From: Kalmusia sp. IMI 367209
Taxonomy: Eukaryota; Ascomycota; Dothideomycetes; Pleosporales; Didymosphaeriaceae
Assembly (NCBI GenBank): GCA_027946365.1
Contig: JAPEUQ010000001.1
Coordinates: 4,092,001-4,156,000, forward strand
Reading direction: 5' to 3'
DNA length: 64,000 nucleotides
This document shows, piece by piece, positions 33,599-45,750 of the stretch; the first letter of the stretch is position 1, and each line of letters opens with the position of its first letter. Both the position numbers and the translations under genes were made by a program. The notes under the pieces were generated by a model. It was not told where the DNA came from and did no database searches. It was given only the letters and a program-made list of their open reading frames with translations.

Positions 33599-35429
33599 GG
33601 TACCGAGCTTGGAATCAGGGGCGGCTCGTGGTTTCTTTCGCTTCCCAGGTCTCTCTAATCTTGGGATCGACTTTTATCGTGAGTGATCAAGAACGGGCTT
33701 TAAGACTTTTTGGTTCGATGGGATAATGAATATTGATTGCCATCAGAGTGTGCCAAGCTGTAGGTCTCTATTATCTTGGATTGCAGTAGCTTCACCGTTC
33801 TCGCCTGCGGGGCGATTGACGGAACGTTCTCTCTATATTGTTGGGGCCAAACGCGAAGCGCAGGGAACATTTCAGCCTCTTTTGACATGTAAGGAATTAC
33901 TTAGACCTCCGGTCCAGCGTTTTTGCACCCCCGCTTACAGCTACTTTCTCGAGCATCCTTTTCAAGGTTCCATCAAGACCAAGTAATGGTTCTGGGGTCG
34001 CAAAAATCATCCACTACGACAAATGCCGGGAGCAGTGCAAATAAAACCTCCCCGAATCTTCAGAACCTCTTAATTTGTTTATCATATCATTCCTTACCTT
34101 ATCTGTGGCTTGTGTAAGTAGAACGGGTGGCCGTGCCGAGTGTTGAATTTGCGTGATGCCGTCCCATAGTAAGCTAGGTATGGTAGAGGGTGAAGTAATC
34201 AAACCAGGTTGTGTACGTTAAGAGTCCCACTTACTTCTTAGAGTAATACTGACCTCACACAGAGTTCTTCATACGCCTAGAAATTTCATAGACTGTACGT
34301 TCCCTTGAAGCGACTTTGTATTGTAATAACATCCTGAACTCGTCTTGAATGATCCCGAAATTTTAAGTCCATGGAAAGCCTGATTACTGCACATATTCTG
34401 ACTGTTTAGGCCACTATATTTCTTCAAATTCATGTGACGTGTTTTGCCACTTCATTTACCTAGGGGTGATTTTAAAAGAGCGCAGCAAACTGACTTTCAT
34501 CACTAATATACTCGCCACAAACAAGTACACAATCCATTGAGAAACATCGGGCTAGATAAGAGAGCCACAGAAAACTTTTTCCAATTCACTTTAAGTCTAT
34601 GCATCACCCGCCAGCGCCTTATATCACTCATCTAATGTCACTTTAGCCTGATGGCTGTATCTCAGCCCACGATGTTGTCCCCTTTAACTCAGGACTCGAC
34701 GCGTACACACCATAGCACAATCAAATGCTGACCCCATAAGTGCCACCTAGTCACCGTTGGTTCTACAATATGGCTCCTTTTCGAAATAGGAGTCTCTGGA
34801 AAAGTATCTCCCCGAAGGAGGCTTTTATGGACAACGGCCTCTAGACGAAGAGCGGTCAGAAAAAAAGCATCAGTATCATATCAAATAGACTGTATATATA
34901 ATGTTAAGGCTATGAAATATATCTAGATTTGTAGATTCTAGAGTTCTCGTGTGTGAAGCTTGAATACAAGATAGTTAGTCTAATCTTTAAATAACAACGT
35001 TCGTGAACTAGATGAATTAAGGCAACAAGAGTTGCTCTTCAACACTATGAGGGCACATGATCTTCCTTTCTAGGTAAATTCTAAATGCCGCAAAAACATC
35101 AGCTATTTCAACAGTCACAGGAAAATTGATACGTACAAGACCAATCAGGCCCGCAAATATACGCGCCCTGACTCATGACCAACACGCCCTTCGCGTGCTC
35201 AAATGCCGAACAGAACGTCAACGATTTTTGCCTGCCCGATGTAGTTTGGCGCCCTCTAATGTAGTATAGCGTCCGAAATGGCATCAGCATTAACGCGTTC
35301 GCGGGCAGAACGTCCCACCACAGCGGGGTGCCACCAACACTTCGCGGACTATAAAATGTAGCTCTTTCGCCCTCTGCGAAGTGTATTTCTTCGCGCTCCA
35401 AACCTTCCAGGTCTCAAACCTCGTCCACA
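33599..35429. other. AT-rich gene-poor region
   Basis: The stretch around 34.2-35.1 kb is visibly AT-rich, with only short frames. No repeat units or transposase-like text was recognised. The 3' part must contain the promoter of the CAF16-like gene. Confidence 0.4.
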
Positions 35430-36365
35430 ATGGCGTCGCAGGCAAGAGACAAGACCCTCGCGCCGAACATCGACGTCAGAAATCTTAGCTATGCGTTTCC
35501 GGACGGAAGTAGCGGGCTCAAAGAAGTCTTCTTGGATTTGCCTCCGGGAAGCAGGACGCTTTTGATCGGAGGTAAGAATCCCCGTCCCATCCTCATCTGA
35601 AGAATTGGATTGTAATTCAATTGACACACGAGGCGTATAGCAAACGGCGCCGGCAAAACCACGCTCCTCCGCCTCCTCTCCGGCAAGCGCATGGCTCCCG
35701 CTGGCACCGTCCACATCGCCGGCGTCGACCCCTTCAAGCTCGGCCTTGAAGGCGTAACCTACCTCGGTCTCGAATGGGTCCTCAACCCCATCGTGCGTAG
35801 CGACATCGATGTGCCCACGCTGCTGTCTTCCGTCGGCGGCGACGCCTGGGCCGAGCGCCGCGATGAGCTCGTGCGCATCCTGGACATCGACCTCTCGTGG
35901 CGCCTGCACGCAGTCTCAGACGGCGAGCGAAGACGCGTGCAGCTTGCTATGGGGTTGCTGCGCCCGTGGACGATTCTTTTGCTAGATGAGATCACAGTGG
36001 ACTTGGATCTACTAAGCCGCAGTAATTTTTTGAATTTTTTGAAGAAGGAGACGGACACGAGACCGTGTACGATTGTGTATGCGACGCATATTCTGGATAA
36101 CTTGGCGAGCTGGCCGACTCACCTTGTGCACATGTCGTTGGGCCGCGTGAAGAAGTGGGGTAGTATGGAGGAGCTCAACGTCCTGCCTGACCCCGGATCG
36201 CGTGTCGTCTCGGGGAACAGCCAACTGGGTGAGTTGGTGCTGCAGTGGCTGCAAGAGGATCTGGATGAGAGGGGGCCGCGGAATGGGACGCAGACACAAG
36301 GGAAGACCTATGAAAACCTTGAAGGGAAGGGCGGATATGGATTAGAAAAGAGGCCTGCTGCTTAG
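35430..36365 (+). CDS. CAF16: CAF16-like ABC ATPase (CCR4-NOT associated)
   Basis: Soluble single-domain ABC protein. In yeast, Caf16 associates with the CCR4-NOT regulatory complex. Two exons (35430-35571, 35641-36365) give 288 residues. Walker [18 protein letters not shown], is completed across the intron. The signature region is [18 protein letters not shown], Walker B is [16 protein letters not shown] and the H-loop is [15 protein letters not shown]. There are no membrane segments. The C-terminal 40 residues are Gly/Gln/Glu-rich. The family assignment rests on the single-domain length and on the DEITVDLD motif, which is characteristic of this group. Confidence 0.9.
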
Positions 36366-36773
36366 ATGGTAGGGTCGAGGGTTCTGGGCTACGCTTTTAA
36401 CAATGCTGGCTCAAAGGGGATTTGATTCCGTTTCCTTCGGCGTTTTGCGACAACTCAACGATGATACCCCTTTTCGTATTTCAACATGGGTAGGAGTTTC
36501 TGAGATTTTGAGGATGCATTCAACAGCTGTACTAGGAATTATGGATATGAGTATCAGTAATTCTACCCTGAATGTCTATGAACATAATGATTGTACCGTC
36601 AGACGACGGAGAACCTCACATACATTCTGCATTCCACTTGGCTATGTTATAAGATTGCACGAGTTGTCTGTCGTCTAAGACAGAGCCTTCGTGCATTGCA
36701 CATCGCCCAGTATTCATATCTTATCGGTCAATACCATAGTCAATCTTGTCTGTCGTATACCTCAGCAAGAACC
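36366..36773. other. Short intergenic region
   Basis: It contains the 3' flanks of two convergent genes (CAF16-like and aldehyde dehydrogenase). Nothing else was seen. Confidence 0.4.
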
Positions 36774-38365
36774 CTAATCATCCCACGTGACAACCTTCCG
36801 ACATAGGAACTCTTCCATTCCTTCTGCCGCATTGAATCTCCCCCATCCACTCCCCTTCACGCCTCCCATCGGCAGCGCCGGCTCATCATGCACCGTCATA
36901 CTATTCACATGTACGGCCCCAACATCCAATTTCTTCGCAATTCCAAACGCCCTCCGCAGATCCTTGCTGAAGACTGCCGCATGCAGACCATACGGCGTTG
37001 AGTTCGTAAACGTAATGGCTTCGTTGTCAGTGGTGAAGGTACAAAGGGAGAGGAGCGGGCCGAATGCTTCTTCATGGTACAGGGGAGTGGTTGATGGCAC
37101 GTTGGAAAGAATGGTGGGGATGAAGGATGTCCCGGGAAGGGAAGAAGGGTTTGGATGACCGGCGATGAGCTGGGCACCTGCACCGATAGCTGAAGTGACT
37201 AGCTGGGTGAGGCGGTCCTTGGATGTGTTGGATGAGACTGTGGGTGGAGAAGGAGACGATTTGGCTAAGTTTTCGAGTTGCTGCTTCAAGACCTCTGTGA
37301 ATTCGGAGGCTACGGAGACGTGTATAGCGACACGATCGGTACCCATGCAAATCTGGCCTGCCTGCACGATATTAATCCCAGCATAAGAAGCTATTCCCTT
37401 TCCAACTTTGGCTTGTAAAAGCTACAAATTACGGCTACTCCAGTGGCTCGGGAGAGGCGGACGACTTACATTCAGAAAAGCTCCTGCTAGACACTCTTGT
37501 GCCGCTTTCCCCAGATCTGCATCAGCTAAGATGATGGCTGTGTTCTTGCCTCCAAGCTCCATCAAAATCGGTTTGAGATTCTCACCGCAGGTGCGAGCTA
37601 TCTTTCGTCCTGTGGCCGCACTGCCGGTAAAATTGACTTTCCTGACGGCAGGATGTTCAATCATAGTGTTCACAATTATCTGCGCATCCTCTTTCCTACA
37701 CGCAACAACGTTAAATACGCCGTCGGGCAGACCTGCCTCTTTGAAAGCTTTACCTAATTCGTAGTAGCAGCGGGGCGTTAATTCTGAAGACTTGATAACG
37801 GTAGTATTTCCAGTTGCGATTGCAGTCGCAGCGGAGCGTATTCCGAAGACATACGGAGCGTTCCTTACATTGTCAGTTCGGTGAATGACTCAAATCTAAA
37901 CAGCCCTTACCAAGCAACGACGCTCAGAATGACTCCATACGGCTCTTTCCAAACCATCGCACTTTGGCTTTCCTTAGCTACAACAGGGACACTGCCGCAA
38001 ACACTTGAGATTCGACCGGCAATATCTCTGCACATAGCAATCGCGAGAGGCGTGACGAAGAATTGTGCAGTCCCTCTGTCGGCGCCCATTTCGGTCATCA
38101 TGTAGTCCGCATATCTCTCTACATTGGCCTCAAGGATATTTGCCGCTTTCAGGAGAATGGCAGCTCTAGTGCTTGGTTTTGTCTGTGACCATGAGGAGAA
38201 GGCCGTTTGGGCGGCTTCAACTACTTTAGTAGCGTCTTCGGTCGTGGCCGAGACGGCTTTCCAGCATACATCCGCCGTCCCAGGAGATACGACGTCGAAA
38301 GTCGAGGGATGTTGTACATCTTGGCCGTCTATAAGTAAGGGTATATCCGGATTATCGTGCGTCAT
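36774..38365 (-). CDS. Aldehyde dehydrogenase (salicylaldehyde/vanillin dehydrogenase-like)
   Basis: Oxidises an aldehyde to its acid with NAD(P)+. Three exons (38365-37911, 37863-37470, 37361-36774) give 478 residues, normal for the family. Catalytic Glu is in LMELGGKNTAIIL and catalytic Cys in AGQICMGTDR. NAD-binding segments are VNFTGSAATGRKIA and TVIKSSELTPR. The C-terminal FGPLLSLCTF and LPMGGVKGSGWGRF motifs are present. Intron 2 (37362-37469) reads open for some distance, but using the acceptor before GCAGGCCAG gives the conserved AFLNAGQICM. The N-terminus resembles the fungal salicylaldehyde dehydrogenase group. Substrate is inferred. Confidence 0.9.
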
Positions 38366-38598
38366 CTCGCGGAGACGATTGGGGTGAGACGTTGGATCAC
38401 TTGGATTGACGAGCTAGCTTTGTAACTAGCGCCCGCTTTATGTATCTTGATTTCTGCCTGGCGGAAAAATCGCGCTTCACAAGCCGCCGACACTGCTAAT
38501 CGAAAGCAGCAACTGCTGGTCCACCACCAACCGAAGCTAGCGAAGCACTGTGGGCCTTACGCCCGACTACACTATTGTACTTACGCGAGATGCTTGGC

Positions 38599-40097
38599 TC
38601 ATGGCTCGTTAGGAAATGTCGACATGTAGCTCTCGAGCACATCGATCATGTCTTCTTGCACAGTAGTGAGGTTTTTGGTCTCAGTTGGCTGAGAGTTGTC
38701 CTTTTTTTTCTTGACGCCTGTAGCTCGTCTATGTGCACGACTTTTGATATGGTGATTCCAGTCATTCTCGGTCACAGCAACTGTGCCGCATATATCGCAG
38801 AGTTTTTTCTTCCAGAGGTCAGGTCGTTGTGATAGATCGTAGTCCCGTCTAGGATTAAGCATCTCACGCGCAGCGTCTGATAATGTGGCTGGATCTGGAA
38901 GAAGCTGACCTAAGAGAAATTTCTCAGTAATGTCGGAAGATGGTTGCACCGCTGCTGTTTCCCATTGTGATACATCTGATAAATCAAGTAGAAAGGTATT
39001 TTTTCGCTGACCGGCGGTGATAAGAGCGTTTAGAAGCTTGATTTGGATCCAGCGGACTTGTCGTTTGGCATACTGCCTGTTCGCTGCTTGCGTTTTTGTA
39101 ATCGCCGCAGAAGTCAGCTTTGCGAGATCTTCGTCCGAGATTGACCCCTCACTGGCAGCATTCTGATAGTCTAAGAATTCTTTGTAACCTATAGAGACCC
39201 AAATGCCCCGGCTTTGATCAATTGATTGACCAGTGCGTACTTCGTGATCTATGCGGAAGTTGTGAAGCGTTTCAACCTCGGATAGTAAGCCTTTGTCCAA
39301 CATTTTGTCTACACGTGAGTCCAGTCGCATTGTAAGTGCGTCTTTAGATGCATGAATCCAAAAGATAAGGGTCGGAAATCGCAAGCCAGAAGTATCGTCA
39401 TGCGCGCCAAGTGAAAGCTCCTTTTTCAGCCGTTGCTCATCGTAGACCTGGGAGGCCGGTTTTCCCGTCTTGAGGTAGATCTCGAGCGAACGCTGTATCT
39501 TCCGGCGCTCATTGGGATGCCATCGATCTGCCATGATCGGATCTACCTCTTTCAACTTCTCAAGTAGAATTTCGGTAGGCTCATCCAAGATCGCAGGGCG
39601 CTCGGATGAGTCGTCGCCAACTTTGACCATGGGCTCTTCAGATAACGCATCCTTAAAGAGAAGTGATTGGGTGTAATAGTGAGTACCGCCCACGAGGACA
39701 GGCAACTTCCCTCGACTTCTGATTTCATCGATCTGAAATATCAGCATGAAGCTATTGAAGCCTGGAAATTGTCTTACCACTCCTAATGCTCTTGATACGA
39801 ACTTCCCCACAGTCCACGTCTCTTCCTCAAGGCCAATACAACCGAGTAGATGATGCGGCACACCTTTCATCTCCTCCGACGCGATCTTATTAGTAATGAC
39901 AGGCAAGCCCTCATATAGCTGCATCGCATCTCCGTTGACCACCTCGCCATTGAAACGTCGGGCTATTTCCACGGCCAACTACCTACGGTGCTTAGCGTGA
40001 TACTTGTCGTAGGAGAAGTTCCACCTACATCTGACTTGCCTGTCCCCGTCGCACCAATGATAGCTACAAGTGGCTTAGACGGAGGAAGCGTGGCCAT
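38599..40097 (-). CDS. MOD5: tRNA dimethylallyltransferase (isopentenyltransferase)
   Basis: Adds an isopentenyl group to A37 of tRNAs reading UNN codons, in cytosol, mitochondria and nucleus. Exons 40097-40029, 39978-39778 and 39732-38599 give 467 residues. The P-loop GATGTGKSD is split by the first intron, which fixes it. Other motifs are GDAMQLYEGLPVITNK, PHHLLGCIGLEE, LPVLVGGTHYY and WHPNERRKIQRSLEIY. The C-terminus has the C2H2 zinc finger CDICGTVAVTENDWNHHIKS typical of eukaryotic members. The second intron (39733-39777) is 45 bases, in frame and free of stops. Removing it joins SRALGV to IDEIRSRGKLP as in relatives. The 5' ends of this gene and TOM22 face each other. Confidence 0.94.
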
Positions 40098-40477
40098 CCT
40101 AGTAGCAGTGCAATATCTAAGTGCGCGAATCATGCGGTTATCAAAGAAGACTTTCTCTAATAACGTAGAAGGTCTATTGAATTCTCTTTATAAATAGATA
40201 GACAGAACTAGATATCTTTTTAATATGAGTACGAAAGGGAGCTTGTGAAGATTTGAACGAAAATGATGGCATTCATGAGCGTGACTTTGAAGAAGGGCAT
40301 CGGCAAGAGCGCGTTGGTCCGTGTGACAGAGCTCGGGCCATCTAAAAGTTCAGCATCATTGCAACTCCTCGAGCTCGCGACTCGACATCCATCACCACAT
40401 CCACACGGCCCATTTCCCCTACGACTCTACCACCCACCCATTCTCCCACATAACTCTCTACTTCATACACAGTCATT
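40098..40477. promoter_or_regulatory. Divergent promoter region, MOD5 / TOM22
   Basis: These 380 bases separate the start codons of two divergent housekeeping genes and must hold both promoters. The TOM22-side leader is CA/CT-rich. No specific site was recognised. Confidence 0.45.
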
Positions 40478-41036
40478 ATGGTCAAGCTCGAGGAAGTCGT
40501 CGATGAGGAGTTCCTCCGCGAACAAGAAGGGCCCCATGACGAAGACGACTGGGACACCGACTCCGGTACGTCCACGTCCATTCTAATTCCATCCTTCTCT
40601 CAATTTGATGAGTTTTTAATAAAATCAGAATCAGACACTTCCTCCATCGCCGACATAACCCCCGACGAAACCCTCTACGAGCGTCTCGCCGCCCTACAAG
40701 ACATAATCCCCGCGCATACGCGCCGCTCCATCGCCTCCAAATATAATACGGCTACCTCATGGGCAAAGAGCGGTCTCTCGCTCGGCGGGAAGACGCTCTG
40801 GGTCATCAGCACGAGCGCGCTATTGCTCGGCGTGCCGTGGGCGCTGGCGTACAGCGAGGAGCAGATGATTGTGGAGCAGGAGAGGGCCGAGATGATGAAC
40901 CAGCGGGCGCAGAACGAGGTGAGCCAATTTAAGATGATTGGGGCTGATGCATGTGGAAGATAGTGCTAATGTGTGATAGTTCCTTGCACCGAGTGCTGGT
41001 GCGGGTCAGCCGCAGGGCGCAAAGCCGGCATTGTAA
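40478..41036 (+). CDS. TOM22: Mitochondrial import receptor subunit Tom22
   Basis: Central receptor and organiser of the TOM complex in the mitochondrial outer membrane. Exons 40478-40565, 40629-40918 and 40980-41036 give 144 residues. The acidic cytosolic domain starts MVKLEEVVDEEFLREQ and continues DEDDWDTDSESDTSS. It is followed by ETLYERLAALQDIIPAHTR and the single membrane segment TLWVISTSALLLGVPWALAY. A short Gln/Ala/Pro-rich intermembrane tail ends the protein. Intron 1 (40566-40628) is 63 bases and stop-free, so unspliced RNA would encode 21 extra residues. Splicing restores the conserved DSESD acid stretch. Confidence 0.92.
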
Positions 41037-41608
41037 AAACTTCATTTAGTCGGGACTACGAGGGATGGGTCGCAACTACGAGGCGGATGTGACGGCAATT
41101 CTTCACTTGTTTTATTATAGAGGGATGCTTGACATCTAGGGACAGGGTGTCTGCGACGGAGCAATGTTCTTCATATTCCTGTATATTAGGGTTCTCCTTC
41201 TCTGCACATAATGCATAATGCATGCAACTGATCTCACGCACGCAAAAAGAGTAGAAAAGTGCACAAGGGGAGTGATGTAATGCTCAATGCGACTATATAT
41301 ACAATGCAGCCGACATTCTGCCTACGTGCCGGCGCTCAGTCCGCCTATGCCCGGTCTACCCTAACCGTAGCCCATTAGATTCGATAGTTGCGCCCGACCA
41401 ACGACCAGAAACATAACAACGGTGGAAAAATCTAGTCGTGCAGATCCCCTAACCAACCGCCCCAGTATTCATGGATGAAACACAAATCGGCGCTTTTGAT
41501 ATCAATGCGAGCTTCAGCTCGTTTGCTCAGGGTAAGAAAGTGGTAATACAGCGAAGAGAAGGTGTAGGTTGATTATAGTCGGTTACACGAGGTGGGATTG
41601 CGGTGGCA
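41037..41608. other. Intergenic between convergent TOM22 and TOM40
   Basis: Contains the two 3' UTRs of tail-to-tail TOM genes. A run of short frames is present with no supported gene. Confidence 0.45.
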
Positions 41609-42776
41609 TTAAAAGGGAATGGAGCCGGCATCGGTTGCGGCGCGCTCTTGCTGCTCCATGACGGCCTCGTCGGCGGCATCTATTGACACTGCAAGACCTA
41701 GCTTGGCGGCGTTCTGCTCACATTAGTATCAACACATAATCTAGTGGAGTGTCGTGGAACATACTGTCTTGTGGTCGATCTCACCAGAGAAAGTGACGCG
41801 AATAGGCTGTGCAATCATCTTCTCCAGCAAGCACGAAACCTTGCCCTGATTGTCGATTTGCGCCCTGAATGATGAGGAGCGGAAGTCATATTTGGCACCG
41901 ATGGTGACCTGACCCTCCTTCGATGGGCCACCCATGGGTCCACCGGGGCCAATGCCTGCGAAAGCAAGGTTGCAGTTGATACCCGTCTCGACTCTCTCTG
42001 ACAATCTCCGCCAGTATGAAGCCTCAAGTACCCCTCGATCTGGGATGATCTGTCCGCACGCCATCCAGTCGGCTGCCCTGTACCGAGCCGCGTATGAAAC
42101 ATTCAACTCAGGGGGATAAGCCATCGCTGGCCGCGTCCAAAAGGCATCAATGCCAAGCGCCAATTTTGGTGTGACTGACTGCAGGTAGCTAGCCATGACC
42201 ATGCCTGTAATGCCGCCGTCAAGTACGGACGGGTTGACAGCCTTCAACGAGGCGGAAAAGTCTGAGCCAGTGTAGTCGTTTTCGAGCGACACCATGTTGC
42301 CTTGGGATGTGAGCTGCACCGAAGCCTTTGACACTAGCGCCGACGTCCATCGCCAGTTGAAACGGCCGGAGAATTGGAGGTCGTTATCGAGGTTACCCTG
42401 GAGGAATACCTGCGGACGTCAGCTTCGAAAGCAGCACATAGGCGGCGCAACACACCTTGGGCGAGCCATAGAGGGCAGTGTAGGCATAGGGCGGCTGGAC
42501 CTGCGAGCCCAGCGATAGCGAATGCGAGACCTGGAACAGCGGCGCGGCGCTGAAGGCCTTGGTGAGCTCCGCTCGCAGGCCTGAGAAGCTAAGGTTGTTC
42601 AGGAAGACATCGCGCTGGACCTCCTTCGCAATGTTCTCAACGGTGCCGGGGTTCGACAATCCTAGTGCCTCTCTCCGCTCTTGGAAGGCGGCATAGACAT
42701 CGTGCAGCCGCGCAAAGGCGCCGTTGTGGGTGATGATGTCGGAGATGGCCTGCTGCTGCTTCGGTTCGAGCTCCAT
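41609..42776 (-). CDS. TOM40: Mitochondrial import channel subunit Tom40
   Basis: Beta-barrel pore of the TOM complex through which nearly all precursor proteins enter mitochondria. Exons 42776-42456, 42409-41765 and 41713-41609 give 356 residues, the family length. Landmarks are [110 protein letters not shown] and the final SIPF. The C-terminal beta-signal region is intact. It is tail-to-tail with TOM22 and head-to-head with the 6-phosphofructo-2-kinase gene. No frame breaks. Confidence 0.95.
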
Positions 42777-43374
42777 GGCGACGGTAGACGGTCCAACAAA
42801 AGGGATTTAATCAATGTGAAGCTGCGCCGGCGGATGACGGATACGCGCCGATTGGGATGGAAGCGGCGCGGGTTGCAGCGGGCGAGGATGTGGGAGCGAT
42901 GGAGACGCGGTGTCGGTGATGCCTCGAACTTTTTCCTGTGAAGGAGAGACCCGCCAAGCCTGATGCCGTAATGCGACTAGCGCGTTTTCCTATCAGCGAG
43001 CCAACAGCAGCACTTGCGAACAAATGACGCCGACGTCTGCTTTGCTGCTTTCTAGACGCAATTGTAGGTCTCCACCATCAGCCTCGTAAGAAGAACGACA
43101 TCCATCGCTGTGCGGCTTCCTCGGACGTAGACGTTGTGGATACGCCTCGCCCGTCGCCTTACCCTGGTCCACGTTTCTCAGAAGGTACCCGGAAACCGTG
43201 AGAGGCCCGACGCGCTGGTTCCGGCGGTCAGTCACTCGTTGAACCACGGCCCAGACGCACCCCGATTCAACCTCCGACCTACTGTTTCTTGCTACACCTA
43301 ACTGTGTCTCTCCTTCCTATTTCCTTCACTTACATAGTTTTTTTTTGTTCCGCGTAATAGAGCCCTTTGTCAAG
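42777..43374. promoter_or_regulatory. Divergent promoter region, TOM40 / 6-phosphofructo-2-kinase
   Basis: About 600 bases separate the two start codons. A T-rich run near 43338-43346 lies shortly before the kinase ATG. The short frames inside have no support. Confidence 0.4.
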
Positions 43375-45198
43375 ATGGATACCCTACTGTGAGTCTTCTT
43401 GTTCCCCCACGTGCCGTAAAGTGAAAGAACAGGCCCGGCTCTTCACTTTGCAGGCATCTCACAGTCGTTATAAGCAATTATACTCATGTCTACAGCACTG
43501 CAGAGATCTATGCCAACTCGCCCCGCTTTAGGCGGCGGTCGAGCACCTTTGTCGACGCCATCCACGATCTACCCCAAAAGGAAGAGATGGCCCCGGCCCA
43601 GTTGTACAGCACTGAATCAGGCCGACTCTTCCACTCTGGACGTATTGTGATTGCTACCGTTGGACTTCCTGCACGCGGCAAGACGCATACTTCAGTGGCA
43701 GTGGCCCGCTATCTGCGATGGCTGGGCGTCAAGACTCACGTGTTTCACTTGGGTGACTATCGCCGCGCAACGCTTGGCCCTGGCAAAGACGTTCCAGATG
43801 ACTACTTTTTCTTGAATGCATCCCCGCAGTCAGTGTTGCTCCGAAACAAGATCCTCAAAAAATGCCGCGAGGACATCTACCACTTCCTTGAGCACGACAA
43901 GGGCCAGGTCGCCATCTACGATGCGGTAAACGCTATTTCTATGGGCCGCAAATCGCTCGCAAAAGAATTCGCCAAAAATGGCATCCAGACCATCTTCATT
44001 GAGTCCCATTGTACTGATGAGCGCATCATTCAAGAAAATGTGCGCCGCGTGAAAATTTCCTCACCAGACTACCAAGGCTGGACAGACGAGGATGCGGTCC
44101 AGGATTATCTTGCGCGAATCAATGCTAGAATACCGCACTTTGAAACAATGGAAGAGTCGGATTTACATTGGATCAAGATGATCAATGCTGGCGAGCGGGT
44201 AGTGGTGAACAACTGTGCATTTGGATACTTGTCGCAACGAATCGTTTTTTACCTACTGAACCTCCACATCAAATCTCGCCAGACTTATTTCGCGCGTGCC
44301 GGGACTACACGAGAAGAGGACTCGTACAAGATTGATGCGTCCCTGTCTGCAGAGGGTCGTGATTATGCGAAAAAGATGAGCGAGGTACTCATGAAGTACC
44401 GTGAGGAAGAGAAGCAGAACTTAATTGAACAGGGTGCGCGGGATGCTGCTCTCAAGCCACTTACCATTTGGACTTCGACTCGACACCGCACTGTCCAGAC
44501 ATCAGAATATCTAGCCTCCAAGGGCTACCGTGTGAGGCAGCGATCCCAGATGAGCCAGATGAACCCAGGTGTATGCGAAAAGATGTCTGAGAGTAAGATC
44601 CGTCAGGAGTTTCCTGAAGAGGTAGCTAAGCACGAAGCCGATCCATACCATCACAGATACCCGCGAGCAGAGGTAGGTCAATTTGACGTTTGCATCCGAT
44701 TATGTACTAATGCTGAGCTAGTCGTATCATGACCTCGCGGTACGCATGGAGCCTATCATTCTCGAGCTTGAGCGTGAAGAGAACGACCTGCTCATTATTG
44801 CTCACGAATCAGTGCTGCGAGTTCTTTATGGATACCTCATGGCTTGTAATGCTGCTGACATTCCAAAACTCGAGTTTCCACGAGATGAGATCATCGAGGT
44901 AGAGCCTATTACATCAAATCCTGTCAGAAGATCTCGCCAAGCTAACCAGGCTTAGATCATTCCATCTAGCTACAACAACGTCGCCAAGCGCATTAAGATT
45001 CCAGATCTACCAGATAGCATCGTCCCTGGCAGCCCAGAAGACATCAAAATCCCCGTCCCACCCAGCGGGACCGTAAGTCCCTTCCCTGGCCTTGGTACAC
45101 CACAAGTCGCCTCCGGGACCACCACGCCACAAACATCACAAACGCCAGCACCTCAGCCCTTACATTTGAGGAAAACACATATTAATCCGTCTGACTAA
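43375..45198 (+). CDS. 6-phosphofructo-2-kinase (bisphosphatase domain catalytically altered)
   Basis: Makes fructose 2,6-bisphosphate, an activator of glycolysis, in the cytosol. Exons 43375-43388, 43496-44672, 44722-44898 and 44956-45198 give 536 residues. The kinase P-loop is VGLPARGKTHTSVAVARYLR. It is followed by FHLGDYRRATLGPG, AIYDAVNAISMGRK and CTDERIIQENVRRVK. In the phosphatase-like half, the catalytic RHG is replaced: the segment reads YFARAGTTREE, so Ala stands at about residue 273 where the nucleophile His belongs. The distal His (LLIIAHESVLRVLYGYL) remains. Loss of that His, as in the yeast Pfk26-type enzymes, predicts a kinase-only protein. The C-terminus is Pro/Thr/Ser-rich. 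An alternative last intron could use GTAAGT at about 45070 and the TAG at about 45203, ending DFDSDVDD at 45289. Confidence 0.9.
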
Positions 45199-45289
45199 GT
45201 AGATTCGCCATCGCTATCGGTACGGTTCCACGTTCGATAACGAGAGGTTGAGCCAGCAGACGGACTTTGATTCAGATGTGGATGACTGA

Positions 45290-45750
45290 CGTGTGACGAG
45301 CCTATGAAGTATACATCTGCCTTCGGTTCTTGTACGGTTTTTGTTTGGCGTCGAGCATGACGGGTCAAGGGTAGATATGTGGGTTGCTTACATAGAATAT
45401 AAAGGCTCCTAAATTCCTAGATGTTTTAATTGCATAAGAACTCTGAATCAATCGCCCATTCCCTATTCTTACGTTGACTGAAAGGCTGCTACAGCACTAG
45501 TACCAAGGTTTGGAGATCTATTGCGAGTTAAGGTATCCTAGGATCTATAAAGTATGTGCGAAACTTCTTACGACCTTTGATCATACCCTAGACTACACAT
45601 GAGTCATGCCGAGATTAATAAGCGACGGAATTCCACTCATTACAACTACGACTATCCTCTCACGAGTGTACAATGTTCCTTTCCAATCCCATCAAATAAT
45701 TCCTTGACGAAATATACCTATATCAAGAGCTCTTCCAGCGCGTCCACAAA
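45290..45750. other. Intergenic
   Basis: Contains the 3' flank of the kinase gene and the upstream region of the next gene. Nothing specific seen. Confidence 0.4.

Noticed and set aside
33599..35429. Transposon relic in the AT-rich stretch
   Set aside because: No terminal repeats, transposase or reverse-transcriptase text was recognised on either strand.
37362..37469. Coding-like text (GKGIASYAGINIVQ) before the catalytic Cys exon of the aldehyde dehydrogenase
   Set aside because: Splicing to the later acceptor gives the conserved AFLNAGQICM; including the text would insert unmatched residues.
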